64,000 nt of DNA from Halogranum gelatinilyticum. Its GTDB lineage: Archaea; Halobacteriota; Halobacteria; Halobacteriales; Haloferacaceae. The first letter of the stretch is position 1; the number at the start of each line of letters is the position of its first letter. The stretch is taken from NCBI RefSeq assembly GCF_900103715.1, contig NZ_FNHL01000001.1:725295-789294 (forward strand), written 5' to 3'. Below the pieces are notes generated by a model. It worked only from the letters and a program-made list of their open reading frames with translations. It did not search any database and was not told the DNA's origin. Positions 18,250 through 27,242 of the stretch are shown piece after piece. Both the position numbers and the translations under genes were made by a program.

Positions 18250-18963
18250 TTACGCGCCGACGCCTTCGTTCTCGACGAGCCGCCACGCGCCGTCGCCGGT
18301 CGACTCGACGAAGCCGCGCCGCTCCATCTCGCTCATGACCTCGGGCAGGCGGCCGGGCTGGGCGATCTCCATCTCGATGCGGTCGACGTCGTGGAACTCC
18401 GAGAGGAAGTGTCTGACGTCGTCGGCCTCGAAGGTCTCCTCGTCGGCCTTCTCCATCACGCCGCCGATGAGGTCGATCATGTCCTCGATGAAGTTCCACG
18501 GATAGACGACCCACGCCCACTCTTCGAGCCGTTCGCCGACGTAGTCCGGCTCGAACTCGCTCGTCTGGAGCAGTTGGAGCGTCGCGGTGCGGACCTCACC
18601 GGCCTCGCGCTCGTTGACGTACTCGTCGGCGCGCTTGATGGAGCCGCCGGTGTCGGCGATGTCGTCGATGATGAGGACGTCCTTGCCCTTGACGCTCCCC
18701 TCGGGCATCGGGTAGCGAACCTCCGGCTCGCTGGACTTCTGGGCCGTCCCGACGTAATGTTCCATCTTCAGGCTCGTCAGGTCGTCCATCCCGAGGAAGT
18801 CGCAGATACACCGCCCGGCGAACCAGCCACCGCGGGCGAGTGCGACGACCACGTCCGGCTCGAAGTCGTCCTGTTTGACCTGGTTACTGACATCCCGACA
18901 GAGATCGTAGATGTAGTCCCAGTTGGTAATCGTACATTTGAACTCGTCCGGGAGGTCACTCAT
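18250..18963 (-). CDS. Phosphoribosyltransferase family protein
   Basis: 237 aa. The PRPP-binding motif VLIIDDIADTGGSI is intact, and VVVALARGGWFAGRCICDFLG is the type-I PRTase strand-loop before it. It resembles the purine/xanthine PRTase-like proteins common in haloarchaea. The C-terminal 60 residues (DVRHFLSEFHDVDRIEMEI, then MERRGFVESTGDGAWRL) look like an added winged-helix-like domain. This suggests a sensor or regulator as an alternative to a salvage enzyme. It is upstream of the AEC transporter in a probable operon. The base substrate cannot be read from sequence. Confidence 0.85.
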   Translation of the reverse strand: MSDLPDEFKCTITNWDYIYDLCRDVSNQVKQDDFEPDVVVALARGGWFAGRCICDFLGMDDLTSLKMEHYVGTAQKSSEPEVRYPMPEGSVKGKDVLIIDDIADTGGSIKRADEYVNEREAGEVRTATLQLLQTSEFEPDYVGERLEEWAWVVYPWNFIEDMIDLIGGVMEKADEETFEADDVRHFLSEFHDVDRIEMEIAQPGRLPEVMSEMERRGFVESTGDGAWRLVENEGVGA

Positions 18964-19037
18964 TCCGTCCTGTGGGTGGAGTGCCGCGGCACATAAGGGT
19001 TTACAGGCTGTCTCGAAGGGATTGATTCGCTGAGGAG

Positions 19038-20441
19038 TTACTTCGCGGCCGCGACCAGTGCCTCCAGGTCGAGATGGCCGGCACCGTGGTAGGTCTCGCC
19101 CGACTCGGGCATACTGGCGGTCTCTTGGATGAGTGTCTCGACCTCCTCGACGGAGGCGTCGGGGCGGAGCGAGCGGACCAGCGCGACGGCACCCGAGACC
19201 TGCGGGGCCGCCATCGAGGTGCCCGCCTTCCAGCCGTAGCCGCCCTGCACCGTCGAGTAGACGAGGTCGTTCGCGGCCCCCTCGACGCCGTCGTTGAACG
19301 CCTCCAGGTCGGCGTTGCCGCCCGCGGCACTCACGTCGACCGGACTGCCGTAGTTCGTGTAGAACGCGGGCTGGGTCGTCGGCTCCTCCAGTCGGTTGCC
19401 CGTGAGCCACTTCGCCTCGTTGTCGCTGTGCTTGCCGCCCCAGCCGTAGCCGATGGGACCGGTCGCGCTGACGCCGAAGACGCCCTCTGCCTCCGTCGGG
19501 AGGCTGAGCGTCGTCTCCGGGCTCATGTCCAGTCCGTCGTTTCCGGCGGAGTTGACGATGACCGTTCCCTGCGAGCGGACGTACGCCGCGATCTGCTCGG
19601 CGATACGAAGCTCTTCGAGCAACACCGGGAACTGGTCGGGGTAGACGTACGGAGCGGGGATGCCGACGCTGTAGTTGATGGCGTCACAGCCCGCTTCGGC
19701 CGCCTTCACCCAGGCGGCGTAGCCGTCGCCCTGCTTGCCCGTCTCGCCGGAGAACATCCGGTAGGAGACGATCTCGGTGTCGGGTGCGGTGCCGAGGACG
19801 CCGCCGCCGGGAGCGTCGTTGCTGTTCGTCGCCGCGATGATGCCGGCGACGTGGGTGCCGTGGTCGCCGGCACCGTTGGGTCGCCAGTCGTAGCTGTCCT
19901 CGGAGACGTTCTCCGAGAGGTCGTCGTTGACGACATCCGCGAGGTCGGGGTGGCTGTCGTCGACGCCGCTGTCGACGACGGCGATGCGGGTCCCCTCGCC
20001 GGTTGTGGTGTCGTGGACCGACTTGCCTCCGCCGGGCTTGTCCGTGAGGTCGTTGGTGAGGTCCTGGACGCGCTTGTCCCACTGGTACTCCGTGTTCGAG
20101 GGCGCGCCGTCGTGGTTGTGGCTCGCACTCCCTCCGGCCGCGCTCGGGCCGTCCCGTGAGGCGACCGCGCCGGTGGTGTCGTCGCTCAGGTCGATGGTGA
20201 TGTCGCTGACGGTCGTGCCGTCGACACTGCTCTGGTCGCCGCGGGCGACCAGCACGTCCGCCTGCGAGAGGTCGTGGATGATTTCGATGTCGTCCGGAAT
20301 CGCCGAGCGGTCGACGTCTCGGAGGTTGATGAAGAACCGCGATTCGGACTCCTGTGCAGCGACCTGCCCAGCACCCAGGGTCGCCGCGCCGACTGCCGAA
20401 CCCGTGAGCTGGAGAAACGTCCGTCGATTGAACTTCGACAT
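19038..20441 (-). CDS. Tat-exported subtilisin-like serine protease (halolysin type)
   Basis: 467 aa. The N-terminus NRRTFLQLTGSAVGAATLGAGQ is a Tat signal. An I9-like propeptide covers about residues 35-110. The S8 catalytic triad is Asp157 (VVDSGVD), His197 (DHGTHVAG) and Ser409 (GTSMAAP), with the oxyanion Asn in NSAGNDG. It would be folded in the cytoplasm, exported by Tat and matured outside the cell. The protein ends soon after the catalytic domain, so it lacks the C-terminal extension seen in classical halolysins. A TATA-like AAATTTATG lies about 30 nt upstream of the ATG. Upstream DNA is AT-rich. Confidence 0.95.
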   Translation of the reverse strand: MSKFNRRTFLQLTGSAVGAATLGAGQVAAQESESRFFINLRDVDRSAIPDDIEIIHDLSQADVLVARGDQSSVDGTTVSDITIDLSDDTTGAVASRDGPSAAGGSASHNHDGAPSNTEYQWDKRVQDLTNDLTDKPGGGKSVHDTTTGEGTRIAVVDSGVDDSHPDLADVVNDDLSENVSEDSYDWRPNGAGDHGTHVAGIIAATNSNDAPGGGVLGTAPDTEIVSYRMFSGETGKQGDGYAAWVKAAEAGCDAINYSVGIPAPYVYPDQFPVLLEELRIAEQIAAYVRSQGTVIVNSAGNDGLDMSPETTLSLPTEAEGVFGVSATGPIGYGWGGKHSDNEAKWLTGNRLEEPTTQPAFYTNYGSPVDVSAAGGNADLEAFNDGVEGAANDLVYSTVQGGYGWKAGTSMAAPQVSGAVALVRSLRPDASVEEVETLIQETASMPESGETYHGAGHLDLEALVAAAK

Positions 20442-20621
20442 TGTACCCGTACTGAGGAAGAGGCAAACATAAATTTTTGGTAAACTTGAATAAATGAATC
20501 TCTGATTTGGTTGATTGAACACGGTCAGAATCGGATTCCGAGAGGTGAGCTGTCCGCGGGACTGCCGCTGCGGTCGCCGCGACCCGAACGCTCTGGACCC
20601 TCGGAGGGCAACGGTGTCACG

Positions 20622-21089
20622 ATGAGCCACGACACAGCCGCCGACGTCGACGAATCCCATCTCCGCCGCGCGCTCGCTCTCGCTCGTGAGGCCGCCGACG
20701 CTGGCGACGAACCGTTCGGTTCGCTCCTCGTCCGCGACGGCGAGATCGTCGCCGAGTCGTGCAACACCATCCACACCGACGACGACGTGACCGCCCACCC
20801 GGAGTTGAAGCTCGCGCGGTGGGCCGCACGGGAACTCGATGCTGGCGAACTGGCCGAGACGACGATGTACACGAGCACTGAACCCTGTCCGATGTGTGCG
20901 GGGGCGATGTACCACGCGGGACTCCGGCGGGTCGTCTTCAGCACGTCAGCCGAGACCGTCGGCGAGATTGCGGGCGCGGGACTCGTGATGCCCTCGTCGG
21001 AGGTCTTCGCCCGCGGTGCCGAGTCGGTCGAGACGGTCGGCCCGGTCCTCGAAAGCGAGGGGCGGGCGGTCCACGAGTCGTTCTGGTGA
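20622..21089 (+). CDS. Nucleoside deaminase (CDA/tRNA-adenosine deaminase superfamily)
   Basis: 155 aa. The zinc site is seen as HPELK, where the family has HAE, and PCPMCAGAMYHAGLRRVVF. FGSLLVRDGEIVAESCN is the usual first strand pair. Closest families are guanine deaminase/cytosine deaminase-like nucleoside deaminases and TadA. HPE rather than HAE favours a guanine or free-nucleobase deaminase, but substrate is uncertain. The ATG at 20622 (MSHDTAADV) has GGAGGGCA 25 nt upstream and follows a poor-quality extension. It lies 42 nt before the PhzF gene on the same strand, so the two are probably co-transcribed. Confidence 0.88.
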   Translation: MSHDTAADVDESHLRRALALAREAADAGDEPFGSLLVRDGEIVAESCNTIHTDDDVTAHPELKLARWAARELDAGELAETTMYTSTEPCPMCAGAMYHAGLRRVVFSTSAETVGEIAGAGLVMPSSEVFARGAESVETVGPVLESEGRAVHESFW

Positions 21090-21131
21090 CTTTCTCCCGG
21101 ATTTATGGGGCATCGAAGCGACGACGTGGCT

Positions 21132-22040
21132 ATGGACACCCGACGCGCCCTGCTCGTCGACGCCTTCACCGCCGAGCCGCTCACCGGGAACGCCGCCGGT
21201 ATCGTCCCCGACGGCGACGGTCTCTCGGACGCGCAGATGCAGGCCATCGCCCGCGAACTCGCAGTCAGTGAGACGGTCTTCGTGCAGGACCCCGCGGCCG
21301 ACGGCGACTACCGCGTCCGGTATTTCACACCCACGCAGGAGGTCGACCTCTGTGGCCACGCGACGGTCGCGCTCCACGCGCATCTCCACGCGGAGGGCGA
21401 CCTCGACGCCGGGACCCACGCGATGGAGACGAACGTCGGCACCCTCGATGTCGACATCGCCGACGACGGAACCGTCTGGATGACGCAGGCCGACCCGGAG
21501 GTCCGCCACATCGACATCGACGAGGCGCGGGTGGCCGACGCGCTCGACATCGACGTGGCCGCGTTGCGTGACGTCGGTGCGGACCTCCCGATGGCCGTTG
21601 CCACGACGGGCCTCCCGTTTCTGATGGTGCCGGTCAACTTCCTCGAACATCTCGGCAACGCCGACCCGGACATGGCCGCCGTCGAGACACTGACCGACGA
21701 GTACGACGCCGCCGGAATCTACGCGTTCACCTTCGACGCGCTCGACGCCGACTCGACGCTCCACGGCCGGATGTTCGCCCCCGGTGCCGGGATTCCCGAA
21801 GACCCCGTGACCGGAACCGCGAGCGGGGCCTGCGGCGCGTATCTGGACCACTTCGGCGCGTTCGACGACGAGTTCCCCGAGGAGATGCGGTTCGAACAGG
21901 GCCACTACGTCGACCGCCCCGGACTGGTCCGGGTCCGCGTCGGCGACGCGGTCCGCGTCGGGGGTCACGCCGTGACGGCCTTCGACGGCTCGCTCGTCGT
22001 CCCCGACGACGACGAGGAAGACGACATCATCGAGGCCTGA
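21132..22040 (+). CDS. PhzF family isomerase/epimerase
   Basis: 302 aa with the two-lobe diaminopimelate-epimerase-like fold of PhzF proteins. Motifs are ALLVDAFTAEPLTGNAAGIV, the catalytic-Glu segment ELAVSETVFV, FTPTQEVDLCGHATVA, and in the second lobe EDPVTGTASGACGAYL. PhzF-type enzymes catalyse proton-shift isomerisations. Outside phenazine pathways their substrate is generally unknown. No phenazine genes are nearby, so a housekeeping role is more likely. It starts at the ATG at 21132 (MDTRRALLVDAF). The neighbour upstream is a nucleoside deaminase and downstream is ppsA with its own promoter. Confidence 0.93.
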   Translation: MDTRRALLVDAFTAEPLTGNAAGIVPDGDGLSDAQMQAIARELAVSETVFVQDPAADGDYRVRYFTPTQEVDLCGHATVALHAHLHAEGDLDAGTHAMETNVGTLDVDIADDGTVWMTQADPEVRHIDIDEARVADALDIDVAALRDVGADLPMAVATTGLPFLMVPVNFLEHLGNADPDMAAVETLTDEYDAAGIYAFTFDALDADSTLHGRMFAPGAGIPEDPVTGTASGACGAYLDHFGAFDDEFPEEMRFEQGHYVDRPGLVRVRVGDAVRVGGHAVTAFDGSLVVPDDDEEDDIIEA

Positions 22041-22104
22041 TAGCCCGGGAAACGACCGCCGACTGCGGCAGATTTTGACGGCTCGCATCGTTCAGGAAAA
22101 GGCT

Positions 22105-22120
22105 TACTCAGGTCTGAGTC
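22105..22120 (+). promoter_or_regulatory. TrmB-like operator upstream of ppsA
   Basis: TACT-CAGGTCT-GAGTC matches the haloarchaeal TrmB consensus TACT-N7/8-GAGTA except for the last base, and contains the near-palindrome ACTCAG-GT-CTGAGT. It lies about 40 bp upstream of the probable TATA element TTCTTTACT (22152-22160). That is the position expected for activation of gluconeogenic genes by TrmB when glucose is scarce. The motif and the known ppsA regulation in Halobacterium agree, but binding here is inferred. Confidence 0.55.
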
Positions 22121-22186
22121 AGTAATATTCGCCGTTGTGCGGGTCGGAAAGTTCTTTACTGGGACTGGTGTCGTTTCGAGTGCGCA

Positions 22187-24475
22187 ATGGCAGTAACTTG
22201 GTTGGACGACATCAGGGCTACGGACCTCGAAACGGTCGGTGGCAAGGGGGCCTCACTGGGAGAGTTGACGGCGGCAGGTCTCCCTGTTCCGCCGGGGTTC
22301 GTCGTGACTGCGGGCACCTACCGTGACTTCATCGAGGGTGCCGGCATCGACGACGAACTGTTCGCGGCCATGGACATCGACTCCGAGGACTCCAAAGCGC
22401 TCGCGGGAGCGCAAGAACGGGCCTACGAACTCATCATGGGCACACCGATGCCCGAGGAGGTCCGCGAAGAGATTCTGGAAACCTACCGCGCCATCGGCGG
22501 CGACGAGGAGGCCTTCGTGGCCGTCCGCTCCTCCGCGACGGCCGAGGACCTCCCGGACGCCTCCTTCGCGGGCCAGCAGGAGACCTTCCTCAACGTCCGC
22601 GAGGAGGCACTTCTGGACCGCGTCAAGGAGTGTTGGGCCTCGCTGTTCTCCCAGCGGGCCATCTACTACCGCAACCAGAAGGGCTTCCCCCACCACGAGG
22701 TCGACATCGCCGTCGTCGTCCAACAGATGGTCGACGCCGAGAAGTCCGGCGTCATGTTCACGTCTCACCCCTCGACGGGCGAGCCACGGGTCATCATCGA
22801 GGCCGCGTGGGGACTCGGCGAGGCGGTCGTCTCCGGTGCTGTCTCCCCCGACAACTACGTCGTCGACCGCAAGACCGGTGAGGTCGTCGACGTCACCGTC
22901 GCCGACAAGAAGCTGATGCACGTCAAAGACGAGGCGACCGGCGAGACGGTCGAAGTCGAGGTCCCCGAAGAGAAACGCGAGGAGCGCGTGCTCTCCGACG
23001 AGGAGATCGGCGCGCTCGTCGAGCTGGGCGAACAGGTCGAAGACCACTACGAGACGCCCCAAGACGTCGAATGGGCCACGGTCGACGGAGAGATATTCAT
23101 GCTCCAGTCCCGTCCCATCACGACCATCTCGGACAACGCCGTCGACGCGGCCGCGAGCGAGGCCGCCGCAAACGGCGGGAGCGAGCAGGCACAGGGGTCG
23201 GGCGACGTGCTCCTCCGTGGACTCGGCGCGAGCCCCGGAATCGTCTCCGGGTCGGTCCGCATCGTCACGAAACTCGACCAGCTCGACAAGGTCGCCGAGG
23301 GCGACGTCATCGTCACCGAGATGACGATGCCGGACATGGTGCCCGCGATGAAGCGCGCCGCCGGTATCGTCACCGACGAGGGCGGGATGACCTCCCACGC
23401 CGCCATCGTCTCTCGGGAGCTTGGCGTCCCGGCCGTCGTCGGCTGTGGCAGTGCCACCCGTGAACTCACGGACGGCCAAATCATCACCATCGACGGTGAC
23501 AAGGGGACCATCCGCGAGGGCAAGGAGACGAACGACGTCAAAGAGCGCGAACCGGTCGAGGATATGCGGCCGAAGACGCCGGTCAAGCCGATGACCGCGA
23601 CCGAAGTGAAGGTCAACGTCTCCATCCCCGAGGCCGCCGAACGCGCTGCAGCGACCGGTGCCGACGGCGTCGGTCTCCTGCGGATCGAACACATGGTGCT
23701 CTCGCTCGGCATGACCCCCGAGAAGTACATCAAAGAGAACGGCGAGCGCGCCTACGTCGACGAGATCGTCGAGGGCGTCCGCACCGTCGCCGAGGAGTTC
23801 TACCCGCGGCCGGTCCGCGTCCGCACGCTCGACGCGCCGACCGACGAGTTCCGCCAGCTCCCCGGCGGCGAGGACGAGCCGAAAGAGCACAATCCGATGC
23901 TCGGCTACCGCGGGATTCGACGGAGCCTCGACAAGCCCGACATCTTCCGTCACGAGCTGGAGGCCTTCCGCCGCCTGTTCGACATGGGCTACGACAACGT
24001 CGAGATGATGTTCCCGCTCGTCAACGACGCCGAGGAGATCTACAGAGTGAAAGAGCTGATGCGGTCGGCCGGGGTCGACCCCGAGAAACGCGACTGGGGT
24101 GTCATGATCGAGACGCCCGCCAGTGCCCTCGGCATCCGCAACCTCGCGGAGGCGGGCATCGACTTCGCCTCCTTCGGCACGAACGACCTCACGCAGTACA
24201 CGCTCGCTGTGGACCGCAACAACGAGAACGTCGCCGACCGCTTCGACGAACTCCACCCCGCCGTCCTCGAACTCATCGGGTCGACCATCGAGACCTGCCG
24301 CGAACTCGGCGTCAAGACGAGTATCTGCGGCCAGGCCGGCTCGAAACCCAAGATGGTCCGGTTCCTGGTCGACGAGGGCGTGACCTCGATCTCCGCCAAC
24401 ATCGACGCCGTCCGCGATGTCCAACACGAGGTCAAGCGCGTCGAACAGAAGCTCATCCTCGACTCGGTGCGGTAA
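22187..24475 (+). CDS. ppsA: Phosphoenolpyruvate synthase
   Basis: 762 aa. Domains in order: the ATP-binding pyruvate-phosphate-dikinase domain (VGGKGASLGEL near residue 20 to about 330), the phosphohistidine swivel domain with His404 in GGMTSHAAIVSRELG, and the PEP/pyruvate TIM barrel (about 470-760: GVGLLRIEHM, FGTNDLTQYTLAVDRN, TSICGQAGS). It converts pyruvate, ATP and water to PEP, AMP and phosphate for gluconeogenesis. pyk, the opposing enzyme, lies 7 kb downstream. The upstream TrmB-like motif suggests sugar-dependent control. The start MAVTWLDDIRATD at 22187 fits a leaderless transcript. Confidence 0.97.
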   Translation: MAVTWLDDIRATDLETVGGKGASLGELTAAGLPVPPGFVVTAGTYRDFIEGAGIDDELFAAMDIDSEDSKALAGAQERAYELIMGTPMPEEVREEILETYRAIGGDEEAFVAVRSSATAEDLPDASFAGQQETFLNVREEALLDRVKECWASLFSQRAIYYRNQKGFPHHEVDIAVVVQQMVDAEKSGVMFTSHPSTGEPRVIIEAAWGLGEAVVSGAVSPDNYVVDRKTGEVVDVTVADKKLMHVKDEATGETVEVEVPEEKREERVLSDEEIGALVELGEQVEDHYETPQDVEWATVDGEIFMLQSRPITTISDNAVDAAASEAAANGGSEQAQGSGDVLLRGLGASPGIVSGSVRIVTKLDQLDKVAEGDVIVTEMTMPDMVPAMKRAAGIVTDEGGMTSHAAIVSRELGVPAVVGCGSATRELTDGQIITIDGDKGTIREGKETNDVKEREPVEDMRPKTPVKPMTATEVKVNVSIPEAAERAAATGADGVGLLRIEHMVLSLGMTPEKYIKENGERAYVDEIVEGVRTVAEEFYPRPVRVRTLDAPTDEFRQLPGGEDEPKEHNPMLGYRGIRRSLDKPDIFRHELEAFRRLFDMGYDNVEMMFPLVNDAEEIYRVKELMRSAGVDPEKRDWGVMIETPASALGIRNLAEAGIDFASFGTNDLTQYTLAVDRNNENVADRFDELHPAVLELIGSTIETCRELGVKTSICGQAGSKPKMVRFLVDEGVTSISANIDAVRDVQHEVKRVEQKLILDSVR

Positions 24476-24564
24476 CCGAGTCTGTCGCTCCGTTCTCGGC
24501 CGCCGCGTTCACCGTCCTACGCTGACGGCACGGATTGATACTCTCGGCTGACGTCTCTCTATGC

Positions 24565-25314
24565 ATGGCCCAAGCAGTCGCAACACCGTCTCCGGCCCGC
24601 CCCGGCCGCCGTGCCCAGCTCCGTGCGGTCCTCGTCGCGCTCGGTCTCGTGCTCGGCGCGCTCCTCGTGAGCACGCTCGTCGGCGTCGGCGTCGCCCTGC
24701 CGCTGATTCTCGGCGGGGGGTTCGAGCCGACCTCGGGAACCGTCCTCGTCGCGTCGTTGTTCGCCACCCAAGTCTCGTTCGTCGTCGTCGCCCTGCTCTA
24801 CCTCCGGCGACGTGAGTGGGACGTCTCGCTCTCGGTGCCGACGACGCGCGAGCTGAAGTGGGTCGGCGGCGGCGTCGTCGCCACCGTCGTCGCCGCGTTC
24901 GGGCTGCTTGCCCTCTCGAACGCCCTCGGCGTCGAACCGGTCGAGAGCGTCATCGAAGCACCGATTCTCGCGAATCCGACGCTCCTCCTCGTGCTCGCGG
25001 GGCTCTCCATCGTCCTCGTCGCGCCCGCAGAGGAACTGCTCTTTCGCGGCGTCGTGCAGGGTCGGCTCCGACGGACGTTCGGCGCGCCGGTCGCCGTCGG
25101 CGTGGCGAGCCTGCTCTTCGCGTCGATTCACCTGCTGAACCTCGTCACGGTCGGCTCCGGCGCGGTCGTGATGGTCGGCGTCATCTTCGTCGTCGCGCTC
25201 GTCCTCGGGGTAGCCTACGAGCGGACCGGCAACCTCGCGGTCCCGATTCTCGTCCACGGCGCGTACAACACGACGCTGTTTCTGGTCTCGTTCCTCTCGC
25301 TCGGCGGGGTTTGA
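24565..25314 (+). CDS. CPBP family intramembrane metalloprotease
   Basis: 249 aa, about seven membrane segments. The CPBP (CAAX protease/bacteriocin-processing) motifs are complete: AEELLFRGVVQGRLRR (EE with downstream R), FASIHLLNL (His) and VPILVHGAYNTTLF (His and Asn). These residues form the intramembrane active site of Rce1-like proteases. The substrate is unknown. Of two overlapping ATGs at 24561 and 24565, only the second is in frame (MAQAVATPSP). A related protein occurs at 50.4-51.2 kb. Confidence 0.9.
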   Translation: MAQAVATPSPARPGRRAQLRAVLVALGLVLGALLVSTLVGVGVALPLILGGGFEPTSGTVLVASLFATQVSFVVVALLYLRRREWDVSLSVPTTRELKWVGGGVVATVVAAFGLLALSNALGVEPVESVIEAPILANPTLLLVLAGLSIVLVAPAEELLFRGVVQGRLRRTFGAPVAVGVASLLFASIHLLNLVTVGSGAVVMVGVIFVVALVLGVAYERTGNLAVPILVHGAYNTTLFLVSFLSLGGV

Positions 25315-25341
25315 GCCGTCAGCGACAGCCACGCGGCGAGT

Positions 25342-25365
25342 GACTGTCCACTCGTCGTGACAGTC
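25342..25365. repeat. Inverted repeat upstream of mfnA
   Basis: GACTGTC-N10-GACAGTC, with perfect 7-bp arms, is centred about 33 bp upstream of the TATA-like GATATACC (25383-25390) that serves the leaderless mfnA start. It may be an operator for mfnA, or a hairpin at the 3' end of the upstream protease mRNA. Confidence 0.45.
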
Positions 25366-25413
25366 CGCCACAGAGCGGAACCGATATACCCGGCCGGGGG
25401 TAAAAGGGCGGAT

Positions 25414-26502
25414 ATGCAGCGTGTCGCCCCGGAACCGCAGGATTTCGACCGCGTCCTCTCCTCGATGTGTACGGAGCCACACCCCGCCGCGAGGGAGGCC
25501 GCCGTCCGGTTTCTCGCGACGAACCCCGGCGACCCCGGCACCTACCAGGAGATCGCCGCCTTGGAAGAACGCGCAGTCGAGGGACTGGGCGACATCGCCG
25601 GGCTGAGCGAGCCGGAAGGCTACGTCGCCAGCGGTGGAACCGAGGCGAACATCCAGGCCGTCCGGGCCGCACGCAACCTCGCTCGCGACGCGGGTGGGGT
25701 TCCGACGAAGACCGATGCTCCGACGGTTGTCGCCCCCGAGAGCGTCCACTTCAGCTTCCAGAAGGCCGCCGACGTGCTCGACGTCGAGCTGCGGACGGTT
25801 CCCGTCGACGACGACTACCGCGCGGACCTCGGCGCGGTCGAGGCCGCCGTCGACGACGACACGGTGCTCGTCGTCGGCGTCGCGGGGACGACCGAATACG
25901 GCCGGGTCGACCCGATTCCCGAACTCGCCGCCATCGCCCACGACCACGGCGCGCTCCTCCACGTCGACGCCGCGTGGGGCGGCTTCTGTCTCCCCTTCAC
26001 CGACCACGCGTGGAACTTCGCGCACGCCGCCGTCGACACGATGACCATCGACCCCCACAAGATGGGCCAGGCCGTCGTGCCCGCCGGTGGCCTGCTCGCC
26101 CGTGACCGCTCGACGCTGGACGCGCTCGCCGTCGACACGCCCTACCTCGAATCGACGTCGCAGGCGACGCTGACAGGGACAAGAAGCGGCGCAGGCGTCG
26201 CCAGCGCGGCCGCGGCCCTCGACGAACTGTGGCCCGACGGCTACCGCGAGCAGTTCGAGACGTCGATGGCCGACGCCGAGTGGCTGGCCGACGCGCTGGA
26301 AGACCGCGGCTTCGACGTCGTCGACCCCGAACTGCCGCTCGTCGCTGCCCGCCTGCCCGACGACCTGTTTTCGAACCTCCGCGACGCCGGATGGCGCGTC
26401 TCTCGGACCGCCTCGGGCGAACTCCGCGTGGTCTGTATGCCGCACGTCACCCGCGAGACGCTCCAAGCGTTCGTCGCCGACGTCGACGCGCTACGGGCCT
26501 GA
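25414..26502 (+). CDS. mfnA: Tyrosine/L-aspartate decarboxylase MfnA (PLP-dependent)
   Basis: 362 aa, group II PLP decarboxylase. The PLP lysine is Lys216 in [36 protein letters not shown] is the cofactor phosphate site, and [10 protein letters not shown] carries the PLP-ring Asp. Methanogens use MfnA for tyramine in methanofuran. Haloarchaea have no methanofuran, and the family is thought to make beta-alanine from aspartate for coenzyme A. The ATG at 25414 ([11 protein letters not shown]) lies 27 nt after TATA-like GATATACC. Confidence 0.92.
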   Translation: MQRVAPEPQDFDRVLSSMCTEPHPAAREAAVRFLATNPGDPGTYQEIAALEERAVEGLGDIAGLSEPEGYVASGGTEANIQAVRAARNLARDAGGVPTKTDAPTVVAPESVHFSFQKAADVLDVELRTVPVDDDYRADLGAVEAAVDDDTVLVVGVAGTTEYGRVDPIPELAAIAHDHGALLHVDAAWGGFCLPFTDHAWNFAHAAVDTMTIDPHKMGQAVVPAGGLLARDRSTLDALAVDTPYLESTSQATLTGTRSGAGVASAAAALDELWPDGYREQFETSMADAEWLADALEDRGFDVVDPELPLVAARLPDDLFSNLRDAGWRVSRTASGELRVVCMPHVTRETLQAFVADVDALRA

Positions 26503-26585
26503 CAGTCGGTCTGCGCGGACAGTCGAGATTTCGCTGGTACTCCGAAACCTCAAAGTTTACAACGGCATCCGCGTGAGATTCACCC

Positions 26586-27149
26586 GTGACACTCGGCCTC
26601 GCCCTCCCGGATCTCGTACTTGCCGCCGGAGCCGTCGAGTTCAGCTGGCTCGAACGGCTCGTCGAGACCGCGACCGGCTGGGTCGGCCTCGTCATCATCT
26701 GGGTCTACTCGTTTCTCATCGCCTTCGCGCTGCCCGGCGTGAGCGAGGTCGTCCTCATCGCGCCGCTGGACCTCGGTCTCGGCGACACGGCGACGACGGC
26801 ACTCATCATCCTCGTCAGTGCCTTCGGGAAGGCCGCCGGGAGCGTCTTCGCCTTCCACATCGGTCAGGAGGCGAAAGACTCCGGCTGGCTCACGAAGAAA
26901 CTCCGGCAGTCGCGCTTCGACATCCTGGAGTGGTCCGAACGCCAGACCGTCAAAATCGCCCAGAAGTGGGGCTACGTCGGGCTGGCCGCGGCACTCTGTG
27001 TCCCCGGCTTCCCCGACACGCTCTCCATCTACGCCTTCTCCGTCCTCGAGGAGGACTACGTCAAGTTCGCTATCGCGACGTTCGTCGGCAGCGCGGGACG
27101 GCTCGTGCTCTGGCTCGCCGGTGGCCGCGCCATCCTCGCGTTCTTCTGA
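26586..27149 (+). CDS. YqaA/DedA-like VTT domain membrane protein
   Basis: 187 aa with four or five hydrophobic segments. The pattern ALPGVSEVVLIAPLDLG, SAFGKAAGSVFAFHIGQ, and ALCVPGFPDTLSIYAF is that of the YqaA branch of the VTT (SNARE-associated, DedA) family. Related proteins act in lipid scrambling or membrane homeostasis. The conserved Gly/Pro loops are intact, but no specific substrate can be given. The start is GTG at 26586, with CAAAGTTTAC centred about 27 nt upstream, in line with a leaderless transcript. Confidence 0.85.
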   Translation: MTLGLALPDLVLAAGAVEFSWLERLVETATGWVGLVIIWVYSFLIAFALPGVSEVVLIAPLDLGLGDTATTALIILVSAFGKAAGSVFAFHIGQEAKDSGWLTKKLRQSRFDILEWSERQTVKIAQKWGYVGLAAALCVPGFPDTLSIYAFSVLEEDYVKFAIATFVGSAGRLVLWLAGGRAILAFF

Positions 27150-27242
27150 CCGCTTTCGACCGCCCGCGAGTTCTCCCGACGTCGATTCCCACCGGCTGAG
27201 ACTCAATAGCCGAATTATCTCGCCGGAGCGCGTATCTACTGT

